Below are positions 25,885 to 34,866 of a stretch of DNA of 45,954 bases, one piece after another. The translations under genes and the position numbers were made by a program. A model generated the notes under the pieces. The model was not told the origin of the DNA. It worked only from the letters and a program-made list of their open reading frames with translations, and did not search any database. Numbering within the stretch: the stretch's first letter is position 1; each line of letters opens with the position of its first letter. This DNA comes from a bacterium (GTDB taxonomy: Bacteria; CLD3; SB21): NCBI GenBank assembly GCA_019695335.1, contig JAIBAF010000026.1, forward strand, positions 1-45,954, in the 5' to 3' direction.

Positions 25885-27384
25885 TTAATCAATTCTTAAT
25901 ATTTTAATTCTTACAAAATTCAGTAAATAGTGCCAAACTTCATGATGAATGATTCGGCCGATAGTGCCTAACGTGACGAACAATGTTAAATACATCAGAA
26001 CAGAAACTAAGGCCGCAAAGTCATTGGCGATCGGATTGATGAAAGGCCGCAATCCCCAAACTATCACTCCGCAAGCAATGGATATGACCAACACTTTGAA
26101 ATAAAACGGAAAAGGCAGTACACGATAAAAAGGTAATTGCAAATGTTTTCCGATACGACGAAGCGCCAAGTACCAACTCACCATGTTGGCCAGAAAACTT
26201 CCCAACGCCGTACCGTTTATGCCTAAATACGGCGTCAATGCGAGGCTTAAAGAAATATTGACGACTAATAACGAAACAGTAATCCAGAGAATTCCTCTCG
26301 TATCTCCAAACGATTGTAAAATACTGCCGTAGGATGTGACTCGATGCAGTACAATCAAAGTATAGATCTGAAAGGGAATCACAGCGCCGAGATATTGTTC
26401 CCCGAACAGTTGAATGATTATATCGCGCGCCAACACGATACACAGTATCCCAAGCGGCACAACGATCAACGTCACGTTTCGGATACCGGCGTACCATAAT
26501 TCTAACAGCTCGCGCTTATTTTCGCCCAGTACTAGTCGCACATAGCGGCTGATTAGCACGGATCCAACAGCGAATGGAATGACGGAAATGATAGGAATTT
26601 CCTGGGCTCCTGCATTGTAATCTGCCAATGCGGCGGCGGGCAACATTGCCGCGACAATAAATTTGTCCGCATATTTATTCAGGCGGCCCACCAAAGACGA
26701 TAAACCGATGTAAAATGAAAACCGCAACTGCTCTGATAAAATCTGCTTCGGCAATTTTTCTAAAGTATTCGGTAAGACACAGTTCAGCCAAACAAACGAA
26801 CCTATAAAACGAATGATGGCATAGATCATCAATCCAATAAGCGCGACCGAAAGCGAGTAACCCAGCAAGAGCGGTCCGATCAAACAGCCGAACATCAAAG
26901 CACTCGTCGCTATCTCAAACCACGCCGCGTCTTTCTGTCGATCACATGCCAATAGCAAGTTGGTCACCGGCCAGGTCGGAATTTCAAAAATAGCTGTGAC
27001 GGCAATATAGATGAAGCACGCTTGCATTGCTTCAACCTGTTCATGACTCCATTCATTTAAAAAAAACGGAACCATATACCCGTACGCGATTACGGCAAGG
27101 GCCGCTAAAGCGCCGGTAATGGCAAGAATAGTACACGTTTGAATGGTAAAAGCTTTACGTACATTCGGATGAATGCGTTCAAAAAAATAAAAAACGCTGT
27201 CCGGAAAACCCAACGTCGCCAGATATTTGACGGTTTGATAAACCATCAGCAGATAGCTGACCATTGCAAAATCGGTTTTCGAGAGTAGCCGAACCGTAGC
27301 GATCGCCGTTACAAGATCGATCAGCGTGGTCATGACCCGTGAGAATACGACGACTCCTGCTTTTGCCGCTAATGATTTAGCCAT
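25885..27384 (-). CDS. Polysaccharide flippase (Wzx/PST family)
   Basis: 499-aa inner-membrane protein of the MOP superfamily that moves lipid-linked glycans across the membrane. It starts MAKSLAAKAGVVVFSRVMTTLIDLV, the usual amphipathic first helix, and has about 12-14 predicted helices, with the family segment FSFYIGLSSLVGRLNKYADKFIV near residue 220. The start overlaps the previous glycosyltransferase gene by 8 nt. Its placement among glycosyltransferases supports a repeat-unit flippase for surface polysaccharide, though no Wzy polymerase is seen here. Confidence 0.92.
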   Translation of the reverse strand: MAKSLAAKAGVVVFSRVMTTLIDLVTAIATVRLLSKTDFAMVSYLLMVYQTVKYLATLGFPDSVFYFFERIHPNVRKAFTIQTCTILAITGALAALAVIAYGYMVPFFLNEWSHEQVEAMQACFIYIAVTAIFEIPTWPVTNLLLACDRQKDAAWFEIATSALMFGCLIGPLLLGYSLSVALIGLMIYAIIRFIGSFVWLNCVLPNTLEKLPKQILSEQLRFSFYIGLSSLVGRLNKYADKFIVAAMLPAAALADYNAGAQEIPIISVIPFAVGSVLISRYVRLVLGENKRELLELWYAGIRNVTLIVVPLGILCIVLARDIIIQLFGEQYLGAVIPFQIYTLIVLHRVTSYGSILQSFGDTRGILWITVSLLVVNISLSLALTPYLGINGTALGSFLANMVSWYLALRRIGKHLQLPFYRVLPFPFYFKVLVISIACGVIVWGLRPFINPIANDFAALVSVLMYLTLFVTLGTIGRIIHHEVWHYLLNFVRIKILRID

Positions 27385-28651
27385 GCAAGGCCTCGTTCAA
27401 TAGATCCGCAAGTTTCTGACTGGTCGATGTAGAACTAAATGTCGTAATTGTTTTTTGAACCGCATTACCGGAATAGGGCAATTCCAATCCATCCCGTTTT
27501 GCCTGAACGCAATAAAGTAAAAATTTTGCGCTGCGATACACGGAATTATCTGAAAATTGAATTCCGGTGTTGGTCGTACGAAGTATGTTTTCGATTTCGT
27601 TATTTTGCGATAAGGATAAAATAGGTTTTCCAGCAGGTAAATAATCCCAGAGTTTGGCCGGAATGATATCGTTGCGCTGATCCGATGTGCTCAAGAGCAA
27701 CACATCAAATCTTTTTAAAGTTTCGTAGGCCATTTCAGGCAAAACGGGATCAAGGACGTTAAATTGATTCAACACACCGCGCTTTTCAGCATAACAGCGA
27801 TCATTGTGATTAAGATTTCCAAATGAAAAAATACGAATGAATGATCCAAGCTCAGGATCGATGGTTTTACATTCGGCAATCACTTCAATGATGTTTTTAG
27901 CGGACGACAATGTTCTGAATTTTCCAAAAAAAACGACGTTGAGCTGATCTTTAACCGTCAACGCATTTTCGTCACCGTTCTTTTCAACCGCTTCGGATTC
28001 AAACGAATTATAAATGGTTTTCATTTTTTCCGAATAAACCGGATAAGATGTCCGGTATCTTTCTTCGGTTTGTCGTGCCGTAAATACAATGCGGCTGGCT
28101 CTTTTTAAAATTTGTTTTTCATACAATCGATCGATATTCCGGCTGATATTCCAACGATGATGGTTTCGAACCGGACATAATGTCCAGGGATCGCGGAAGT
28201 CTGCTATCCAGGGAATCTTGAATTGTTTCGACATGGACAAAGCAGCAACGTGCGATGACCACGGATCAGCCGTACTCCACAATACGTGAGGCTTGATTTT
28301 ATGAACGATTTTCAAAAGCTGAAAATGCTGACTCCACCAAAATGGTAGCCAAGTATCGATCGGAAACCATTGATCAACAAATGATGTCAAATTTGCTTTA
28401 GGTGGCGCATTTTTATTTAAATGACTTTCTGAAGTTTGCGTGCGATCCATAGGCGGTTTTAATGACAACACCTCGATACCTTCAAGTGCGTGTCGTTCTT
28501 TTTCCGTCAATAAGTTTTGATCAGTTCCGAACGTGACGATGGTCGGTTTCCAGCCGAATTCACGTAGGTGAACGGCAAACTTAAATGGACGCAATGAACC
28601 GACGCGACGGCGCGGTGGAAAATATGGAGCCAGCATTAAGACTTGTTTCAT
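27377..28651 (-). CDS. Glycosyltransferase, GT4-like
   Basis: 424 aa from ATG 28651 (MKQVLMLAPYFPPRRRVGSLRP), which overlaps the preceding stop as ATGA and has GGGGA upstream. The N-terminal half has the GT-B start plus STADPWSSHVAALSM and IADFRDPWTLCPVRNHHRW. The C-terminal half has NVVFFGKFRTLSSAKNIIEV and NDIIPAKLWDYLPAGKPIL, the region that binds nucleotide-sugar in this subgroup (no classical EX7E). The 'ADFRDPW' motif is common in sialic-acid or uncommon-sugar transferases of capsule clusters. Specificity cannot be predicted. Confidence 0.87.
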   Translation of the reverse strand: MKQVLMLAPYFPPRRRVGSLRPFKFAVHLREFGWKPTIVTFGTDQNLLTEKERHALEGIEVLSLKPPMDRTQTSESHLNKNAPPKANLTSFVDQWFPIDTWLPFWWSQHFQLLKIVHKIKPHVLWSTADPWSSHVAALSMSKQFKIPWIADFRDPWTLCPVRNHHRWNISRNIDRLYEKQILKRASRIVFTARQTEERYRTSYPVYSEKMKTIYNSFESEAVEKNGDENALTVKDQLNVVFFGKFRTLSSAKNIIEVIAECKTIDPELGSFIRIFSFGNLNHNDRCYAEKRGVLNQFNVLDPVLPEMAYETLKRFDVLLLSTSDQRNDIIPAKLWDYLPAGKPILSLSQNNEIENILRTTNTGIQFSDNSVYRSAKFLLYCVQAKRDGLELPYSGNAVQKTITTFSSTSTSQKLADLLNEALHG

Positions 28652-29601
28652 GGCTTGTCCCCGATCATTGCGTTCCATTGTTTTTCAGCAAACTCCAGAA
28701 ACGGTTGCTTCTCATGGTGCCAGCCAAAATGTAATACGTAAGGCGTTACTTTCATTTTATCACCTTTACCGGGATAATAGGACCACAACTTGATCAATAG
28801 TTTTTTTAGTCGCTCCGATTTAAGTCCGCGAAATGAGTAAACCGTTTCATCGCCGAAATACAGACATTCGACTTGTGCAAATTCAGAATCATGCATCGTC
28901 CAGTTTTTAATATAATCCAGTTGAGGACTGCTGTGTGCCTGGAACCATGGATACACCGGGATATTCAATGATGACATAGCCATCGCTAGACTCCATTCGC
29001 ATGATTCTTCGTTCCGGCCTTTTTCTTGTTTCCGGCTCCGAAAGTGAGTTTCATGTTTCCGGCTGAGTATTTCTTGCGCTTTTAAACAAACATCCCGCGT
29101 CCGTACGGTATCTTGAGCAAATATCATCCCTGATTGAACGCGGCTCAAATAGGTCAATCCAAATCTTTGTAATGTTCGTTGCCGCCGCCGAAATAAAATA
29201 TCCGCGACAATTCCGGCATTTTTTGGGCCGCCGAAAAAATTATCCGCTACGATTTTTCCCGTGATTGTAAAAGGATGAACCGATAATGAAGTCCATAATG
29301 AGTCGGGGTCTCTGCACCATATCATATCGGAATCCAAAAAAAGATTCTTTTCAAAAATCATATACTCATGAACGTTATGTTTGAATCCGACGATGGATGT
29401 GTGTTTCGGATTCAACATGACGATTTGATCAAAAACATTTATCTCATTCTTTTGCAGGATATCACGATGGCTCGATTCACATACCAACGCGATCGGCCGT
29501 TGTTGATCATATCGGCGCAGCGTTTTTGCCGATGCAGCAGCATGGTGTAAATATTTTTCTTCGCCATACGCGGTATAAATATATCCTTCATTTTGACTCA
29601 T
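28648..29601 (-). CDS. GT-A type glycosyltransferase (GT8-like)
   Basis: 317 aa, cytoplasmic. The fold start YIYTAYGEEKYLHHAAASAKTL and the metal-binding DxD in FEKNLFLDSDMIWCRDPDSLW point to a GT-A nucleotide-sugar transferase. A downstream conserved-looking segment (FGGPKNAGIVADIL...SRVQSGMIFAQD) and the final HFGWHH resemble GT8 and relatives. A basic insertion (RKHETHFRSRKQEKGR) is unusual. It is the first gene of the minus-strand glycan operon, facing the divergent plus-strand glycosyltransferases across 245 bases. Confidence 0.8.
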   Translation of the reverse strand: MSQNEGYIYTAYGEEKYLHHAAASAKTLRRYDQQRPIALVCESSHRDILQKNEINVFDQIVMLNPKHTSIVGFKHNVHEYMIFEKNLFLDSDMIWCRDPDSLWTSLSVHPFTITGKIVADNFFGGPKNAGIVADILFRRRQRTLQRFGLTYLSRVQSGMIFAQDTVRTRDVCLKAQEILSRKHETHFRSRKQEKGRNEESCEWSLAMAMSSLNIPVYPWFQAHSSPQLDYIKNWTMHDSEFAQVECLYFGDETVYSFRGLKSERLKKLLIKLWSYYPGKGDKMKVTPYVLHFGWHHEKQPFLEFAEKQWNAMIGDKP

Positions 29602-29846
29602 TCATTACATCCTTGCATGCCATTTTTTTGTTGCGCACGTACATTGTTTCTTGCAGTAAATGTTATCGCGATTAACACTCATAATATTCTTCTAATAAAT
29701 CTTTCTGTCGTGTAACCCGGTCACTATAAATCTATCCTCTCAAAACTTTCTCATAACATTCTCGCATTCAACAATTTTCGTGAGCGTTTGGCGCAATTTT
29801 TGAGCCTAATTTTTTCGAAACATTTTTTTTCATATTAAGGGCCACC

Positions 29847-31091
29847 ATGTTCGAGCATAGTCTGCCTTTGCATGCATCGAAGTTATCCCCTCAATCTTTA
29901 AGGGTTGCGCTTTTTACAGGCAATTATCAATGCGTACGGGATGGTGTAGCGCTCACTCTGAACCGTTTAGTAAAATTTCTCGACAGCCGTGGAGTTCATG
30001 TCATGATTTTTTCACCGTATATCGACAAACCGGCCGTCGAGCCTTTTGGAAATCTCGAGACCGTTCCGTCGGTAACAATTCCGGGAAGAAAAGAATACCG
30101 TTTCTCTCTCGGGTTGCCTCAGCATACGCTGGCCAAACTTCAGAATTTTAATCCGAATCTTATTCATGTGTCCACGCCGGATGCACTTGGACTCAGTGCA
30201 ATCCGGTTTGCAAAAAGCAGGCGTATTCCAATGGTCGGTTCATACCACACTCATTTCACCGGTTATCTGAAATATTACAGATTGGGATGGCTGGAAAAAC
30301 CGGGATGGCAATTTGTAAGATGGTTTTACAAACAATGCCGGCATGTGTATGTTCCCACTCCATCGATGGCTGCTGAATTGCGAAAACATAACGTCGCTCC
30401 CGATATCCGGCTGTGGAGCCGCGGAGTCGATACGGAATTATTCGAACCGGATAAACGTGATTGGAATTGGCGGAGAAAACTTGGCTTCAACGACCATGAT
30501 AAAGTGGTATTATTAGTCTCGCGGTTGGTCTGGGAAAAAAACCTCAGTGTTTTTGTAAACGTCATGCAGGAAGCCATGAAAACGGATCGAAGCATCAAAA
30601 CGTTAATTGTAGGTGACGGTCCCGCGCGAACTGAACTGCAGCGACAGTTGCCGCAAGCTTGTTTTACGGGTACATTGTCCGGCGAAATACTTGCCAAAGC
30701 CTATGCCAGCAGCGATATGTTTTTCTTTCCGTCAGAGACTGAAACTTTCGGTAACGTTACTTTGGAAGCCATGTCCAGTGGACTACCGGTTATTGTCGCC
30801 AATGCGACGGGCAGTGTATCCCTTGTTCAGCATGGTGCTACAGGATTTGCAGCCGAGCCCAAACGTATCGAAATGTTCGTCCAATACATCCTTCAGTTGA
30901 GCCGATCGTCATCGTTACGCGAGCACATGTCCAAAGCGGCACGCCAAAAAGCGATGACACTGCCTTGGGAAAAAATCAACTCGGAATTATTGGATAATTA
31001 TTACCAGGCATTACGTTCATCAGAATATACTATTAACAAAAAACTATGGCCTTACGAATCCTCTACATCTCCCATTCCCATCCTCCCGTAA
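29847..31091 (+). CDS. Glycosyltransferase family 4 (MgtA/PimB-like)
   Basis: 414 aa with SD AAGGG 6 nt before ATG. The GT-B N-domain has RVALFTGNYQCVRDGVALTL (the DGVALTL loop is typical of lipid-linked hexosyl or mannosyl transferases such as MgtA/SqdX), HVSTPDALGLSAIRFAKSR and GSYHTHFTGYLKYYRLG. The C-domain has LLVSRLVWEKNLSVFV, IVGDGPARTELQR and the EX7E within SETETFGNVTLEAMSSG. Family knowledge suggests transfer to a lipid acceptor such as diacylglycerol, but this is inference. Its 3' end overlaps the next glycosyltransferase gene by 46 nt. Confidence 0.92.
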   Translation: MFEHSLPLHASKLSPQSLRVALFTGNYQCVRDGVALTLNRLVKFLDSRGVHVMIFSPYIDKPAVEPFGNLETVPSVTIPGRKEYRFSLGLPQHTLAKLQNFNPNLIHVSTPDALGLSAIRFAKSRRIPMVGSYHTHFTGYLKYYRLGWLEKPGWQFVRWFYKQCRHVYVPTPSMAAELRKHNVAPDIRLWSRGVDTELFEPDKRDWNWRRKLGFNDHDKVVLLVSRLVWEKNLSVFVNVMQEAMKTDRSIKTLIVGDGPARTELQRQLPQACFTGTLSGEILAKAYASSDMFFFPSETETFGNVTLEAMSSGLPVIVANATGSVSLVQHGATGFAAEPKRIEMFVQYILQLSRSSSLREHMSKAARQKAMTLPWEKINSELLDNYYQALRSSEYTINKKLWPYESSTSPIPILP

Positions 31092-32233
31092 ATGCTCCGC
31101 TTGAAAATGTCGGCGGTATGCAGCGAGTGAGTATGCAGTTGGAACAGGCATTAAGACGTCACCGAAGCGTTAAACTTTTTTCCATGGTCCAACAAACGTC
31201 ATGGTCATGGATTGGCGTAAAAACTTTTCACTTCTTGTGGAATCTGTTATTCAGGGTTCCTGTGGTTGCCGAACGTTTTAAGCCTGATGTAATTATTTTC
31301 TCTTCGATGGTAACTGCGCTGACCGCGACTATCCTGAAAAGCCGTCTTGATACACCGATGATAGCCGTCACTCACGGCAAAGATGTTACCTTGCCGTTTT
31401 TTTTATATCAATATTTTTTACCGGTTATATTTTCAAAGCTAGACGGCGTCATTTCTGTATCGCATGCTACCAGGCAAGCGTGCATGGATCGTGGTTTGGC
31501 CGAAGAAAAAAGTATCGTCATCCCAAATGGTTTCCATGATTTTCCGTTGACAACTTTTATAGAAAGAACTACGGCTAAACAATCACTGGAAGAAATTGTG
31601 CATAGACCTTTCCTTAACAAAAAAATATTGCTTACCGTCGGGCGACTGATAGAACGAAAAGGCCACGCATGGTTTATCGAAAACGTTTTTCTGAAAATTC
31701 GTCACGACTGTGTTTATCTGATTATCGGAGAAGGGCCGGAATATAGTGCTATTGAAAATATGATAAGACGTATGAATTTACAAAGCTGTGTTCAACTTCT
31801 GGGCAAACAAACGGATGAGGTTTTAAAGATGGCTTATGCCGCTGCAGATATTTTTGTTATGCCCAATGTTCCTGTCGAAGGAGACATGGAAGGATTTGGA
31901 ATAGTATTATTGGAAGCAAATATGGCTGGAACGCCGGTGATAGCGTCGGATCTGGAGGGTATCAAAGATGTTATCTCGCAAGGCAAAAACGGTTACCGCA
32001 TTCCTTACGGTCATCCTGAGATCTTCGCCGAGCGAATCGATGTAATGCTTAACGGGGAATCAAAACAGATGGCTGCGACATGCCGCGCTTATGTTGAATC
32101 CCATTTCTCCTGGGATTCCATCGTTCCGCGCTATATTAATTATCTAAATGAAATAGTGTCAGATTACATTCCGGAAACAGACCGTGGATTGATTACAGCC
32201 GAACCATCCGAAAGCGAAGTGGCTGTATCCTGA
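31046..32233 (+). CDS. Glycosyltransferase family 4
   Basis: 395 aa. The start ATG 31046 lies inside the preceding gene in another frame; it is supported because MALRILYISHSHPP is the expected first beta strand of the GT-B fold, and a later ATG would remove it. Features are VGGMQRVSMQLEQALRRH, MIAVTHGKDVTLPFFLYQY, SVSHATRQACMDRG, LLTVGRLIERKGHAWFI, IIGEGPEYSAIENMIRR and EX7E in MEGFGIVLLEANMAGTPVIAS. The sequence begins with no evident SD, so expression may rely on coupling to the upstream gene. It converges tail to tail with the lyase gene, with 1 base between the stops. Confidence 0.9.
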   Translation: MALRILYISHSHPPVNAPLENVGGMQRVSMQLEQALRRHRSVKLFSMVQQTSWSWIGVKTFHFLWNLLFRVPVVAERFKPDVIIFSSMVTALTATILKSRLDTPMIAVTHGKDVTLPFFLYQYFLPVIFSKLDGVISVSHATRQACMDRGLAEEKSIVIPNGFHDFPLTTFIERTTAKQSLEEIVHRPFLNKKILLTVGRLIERKGHAWFIENVFLKIRHDCVYLIIGEGPEYSAIENMIRRMNLQSCVQLLGKQTDEVLKMAYAAADIFVMPNVPVEGDMEGFGIVLLEANMAGTPVIASDLEGIKDVISQGKNGYRIPYGHPEIFAERIDVMLNGESKQMAATCRAYVESHFSWDSIVPRYINYLNEIVSDYIPETDRGLITAEPSESEVAVS

Positions 32234-32234
32234 A

Positions 32235-33374
32235 TTACACGTGTTCCAATGCCTGCCGGATATCGGCGATCAAATCATCGCTGTCTTCACACCCGACCGA
32301 AAGCCGGACTAGTCCGTCGGTTAATCCCAATTTCAAACGGTCTTCCTGCGGCACGGACGCATGCGTCATGCTGGCCGGATGGCATATCAAGCTTTCGACG
32401 CCGCCAAGGCTTTCCGCCAATGCAAAAATTTTAACATTGCGCAAAAGGTTTTTTCCGTTTTCAATCGAGCCCAATTCGATGGAAATCATTCCCCCGAACC
32501 CTGTCATTTGTTTTTTTGCCAACGCGTGTTGAGGATGGGTCGGTAATCCCGGATAATAAATTTTTTTCACTTTAGAATGTTCGGATAAAAATTTGGCCAT
32601 GTGCATTGCGTTTTCGTTATGCTGGCGCATACGAAGTCCGAGCGTTTTGGTCGCCCGTAAAACAAGAAAACAATCCATCGGCGACGGCACGGCGCCAATC
32701 GCATTTTGAAGAAAACGTAATTTCTCATGAATAGCATCATCGCCCGTGATCACGATGCCGCCGATCACATCGCTGTGGCCGTTAATGTATTTGGTCGTAC
32801 TGTGCATGACAATATCGATTCCAAAATTCAGCGGCGTCTGAAAATACGGACTCATAAACGTATTATCGACGACAGAAATCAGTTTATGTTTTTTTGCAAT
32901 GTTCACAACGGCCTGCAGATCGGTAATCGTCAACATCGGATTCGTCGGTGTTTCGACGTAGATCATTTTTGTATTCGGACGCACGGCTTTTTCGATGAGA
33001 CTTGCATCAGACGTATCGATCCACGACGCTTCCAGGTTAAAACGTTTCATGATCTTATCGAAAAAACGAAATGTACCGCCATAGACATTGTTTGACACGA
33101 TCACATGATCGCCGCCGTTGAGCAACGCGGCAATATTTGTAATGGCCGCCATGCCGCTGGCAAACGCGATCCCGTGTTTTCCTTTTTCAAGTGCGGCAAT
33201 ATTTTTTTCAAGCGCTACGCGCGTAGGATTGATCGTGCGTCCGTAATCAAAACCTTTGGATTTACCCAACTCCTCCTGTGCGTAGGTCGACGTGAAATAA
33301 ACCGGCGTCATCACCGCGCCGGTCGTCGGATCGGGAATTTGTCCGGCATGAATTGCATCGGTCTGGAAGCCCAT
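32235..33374 (-). CDS. Cystathionine gamma-lyase / gamma-synthase (PLP)
   Basis: Trans-sulfuration enzyme of the Cys/Met metabolism PLP family, 379 aa. The cofactor lysine is Lys195 in MHSTTKYINGHSDVIGG. Other landmarks are FDYGRTINPTRVALEKNIAA, FASGMAAITN, VYGGTFRFFD, VETPTNPML, and the C-terminal CHPASMTHASVPQEDR, which is typical of the MetB/CGL/MccB group. The upstream cystathionine beta-synthase gene makes gamma-lyase activity (cystathionine to cysteine, reverse transsulfuration) the best guess; sequence alone does not separate lyase from synthase. SD AAAAAGGAAA precedes ATG 33374. An internal promoter with an embedded palindrome lies at 33405-33433. Confidence 0.92.
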   Translation of the reverse strand: MGFQTDAIHAGQIPDPTTGAVMTPVYFTSTYAQEELGKSKGFDYGRTINPTRVALEKNIAALEKGKHGIAFASGMAAITNIAALLNGGDHVIVSNNVYGGTFRFFDKIMKRFNLEASWIDTSDASLIEKAVRPNTKMIYVETPTNPMLTITDLQAVVNIAKKHKLISVVDNTFMSPYFQTPLNFGIDIVMHSTTKYINGHSDVIGGIVITGDDAIHEKLRFLQNAIGAVPSPMDCFLVLRATKTLGLRMRQHNENAMHMAKFLSEHSKVKKIYYPGLPTHPQHALAKKQMTGFGGMISIELGSIENGKNLLRNVKIFALAESLGGVESLICHPASMTHASVPQEDRLKLGLTDGLVRLSVGCEDSDDLIADIRQALEHV

Positions 33375-33404
33375 GATATTTCCTTTTTAGTAATTGTATT
33401 GACG

Positions 33405-33433
33405 ATCATCCAATTTCAAAATTGGACTGTCAA
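33405..33433 (-). promoter_or_regulatory. Promoter of the cystathionine lyase gene
   Basis: On the minus strand: TTGACA (33433-33428), 17-nt spacer, GATGAT (33410-33405). The -35 is a perfect match; the -10 has four of six. It would let the lyase be transcribed apart from cystathionine beta-synthase, whose stop is at 33456. Confidence 0.6.
33409..33426. promoter_or_regulatory. 18-bp perfect palindrome, probable operator
   Basis: TCCAATTT-CA-AAATTGGA: two perfect 8-bp arms about a 2-bp centre. It fills the spacer of the lyase promoter and touches the -10 box. No T-tract follows, so it is not a terminator. Such a position is typical of a repressor site, for instance of a cysteine- or sulfur-responsive regulator; the regulator is unknown. 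Confidence 0.6.
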
Positions 33434-33455
33434 CGCATAATTTGATTACGATTAA

Positions 33456-34811
33456 TTACTTTCCCATAACGGCTAAATAATCGAGCAGATCGATACGCGT
33501 CATAATACTCACCGGCTTCCGATGTTCATCAACCACGACAACGGCCTGACTCTTACTTAGCATTTCTTGTAACGTTGTAATGGGAGTATTGAATCCAACG
33601 ACCGGTACTTGCCGGTTCATACATTTTGAAACCAATGAATGCGGAACGCCTGCGCCGGACGCGAGAAATTCCATCAGGTCGGCCTCCGACACAATGCCAA
33701 CCAGCACGCCGCCGGACGTTACGGGTAATTGTGAAATACCTTTTTCGCGCATTTGAGCAACGATCATCTGGATGGTTTGCATATCATCGGCACAGACCAG
33801 TTGTGGCCGCGGCGACTTATCCAAAATGTCTTTCACTTTGCCTTTGATTGGCTGTGTTTCAAAGAATCCGTTATCGCGCATCCATTTATCATCAACGAAT
33901 TTTGTCATATAATTTCTAACGCCGTCCGCCAATACAACCACGCAATTTTGACCTTTCTTAAGCGACGGAGCTTTTTGCAAAGCGGCAAACATAGCCGAAC
34001 CGCTGGAACCGCCGACCAACAAACCTTCCTCGCGAATTAACCGGCGCGACAAAAGAAACGACTGTTGATCTTCTGTTTTCACCCATTCATCCACCAATCC
34101 GCGATCAAGTACGTCCGGAACAAAATCATAGCCGATGCCTTCGACTTTGTACGTACCGACTTGCGTACCGCCGCCCAAAATCGATCCGACCGGATCGGCT
34201 CCGACAATGCGGCAATTCGGCGCAACTTCTTTGATACGTTTCGCGACGCCGGTAATCGAACCTCCGGTACCTGCTCCCATTACAACCATATCGATTTTGC
34301 CATCCACGGCTTCCAGAATTTCCTTGGCCGTAGTTTCATAATGAACGAGCGGATTATTGGGATTGGAGTATTGATCGAGAATGTGAGCATTGGGCAATTC
34401 CGATTGAAGCCGTCGCGCGACACTGATATGACTTTCGGGCGAATCAAACGATGCTTCTGTCGGCGTACGGATAATTTCCGCGCCCAGAGCCTCCAGGACG
34501 ACTTGTTTTTCACGGCTCATTTTTTCTGGCATCGTAATGATGACGCGATAACCGCGCACCGCTCCGGCAAGCGCAATGCCGATACCCGTATTACCGCTCG
34601 TGGGCTCAATCAAGGTGTCGCCGGGTTTGATACGGCCCTCTTTTTCAGCCGCTTCCACCATCGATTTACCAATACGATCTTTCAGCGATCCGCCGGGATT
34701 GAGAAATTCACATTTTGCAAATAAGTTGCATTCCAAATGGGCGCCAACGCGGTTAAGTCTTACCATCGGGGTACGCCCGATCACTTCCAGGATGTTGTTG
34801 TAATAAAGCAT
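33456..34811 (-). CDS. cbs: Cystathionine beta-synthase with C-terminal CBS pair
   Basis: PLP enzyme condensing homocysteine with serine to cystathionine, first step of reverse transsulfuration; it can also make H2S. The catalytic domain (about 1-320) has the PLP lysine Lys44 in NPGGSLKDRIGKSM, the asparagine loop EPTSGNTGIG and the phosphate loop GTGGSITGVAKR. GGGTQVGTYKVEGIGYDFVP favours CBS over plain cysteine synthase. Two CBS domains follow (about 335-390, LVCADDMQTIQMIVAQM..., and 395-450), the module that binds S-adenosylmethionine in eukaryotic enzymes. Heme-binding N-terminal residues are absent. The 81-bp gap to the lyase gene carries an additional promoter. Confidence 0.93.
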   Translation of the reverse strand: MLYYNNILEVIGRTPMVRLNRVGAHLECNLFAKCEFLNPGGSLKDRIGKSMVEAAEKEGRIKPGDTLIEPTSGNTGIGIALAGAVRGYRVIITMPEKMSREKQVVLEALGAEIIRTPTEASFDSPESHISVARRLQSELPNAHILDQYSNPNNPLVHYETTAKEILEAVDGKIDMVVMGAGTGGSITGVAKRIKEVAPNCRIVGADPVGSILGGGTQVGTYKVEGIGYDFVPDVLDRGLVDEWVKTEDQQSFLLSRRLIREEGLLVGGSSGSAMFAALQKAPSLKKGQNCVVVLADGVRNYMTKFVDDKWMRDNGFFETQPIKGKVKDILDKSPRPQLVCADDMQTIQMIVAQMREKGISQLPVTSGGVLVGIVSEADLMEFLASGAGVPHSLVSKCMNRQVPVVGFNTPITTLQEMLSKSQAVVVVDEHRKPVSIMTRIDLLDYLAVMGK

Positions 34812-34840
34812 GTCCGTTTGTCGTTAAAAGTACATAAAAA

Positions 34841-34860
34841 AAGCGGAACTGATTCCGCTT
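34841..34860 (-). terminator. Terminator of the roadblock gene pair
   Basis: Perfect 8-bp stem AAGCGGAA (34841-34848) with TTCCGCTT (34853-34860) and loop CTGA. On the minus strand it is followed by seven T. It lies 6 bases after the stop at 34867 and 30 bases before the cystathionine beta-synthase start. Confidence 0.88.
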
Positions 34861-34866
34861 GTTCAA

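Noticed and set aside
34065-34724. 219-codon frame opposite cystathionine beta-synthase
   Set aside because: It lies wholly over a clear PLP enzyme gene, with no motif or ribosome-binding site.
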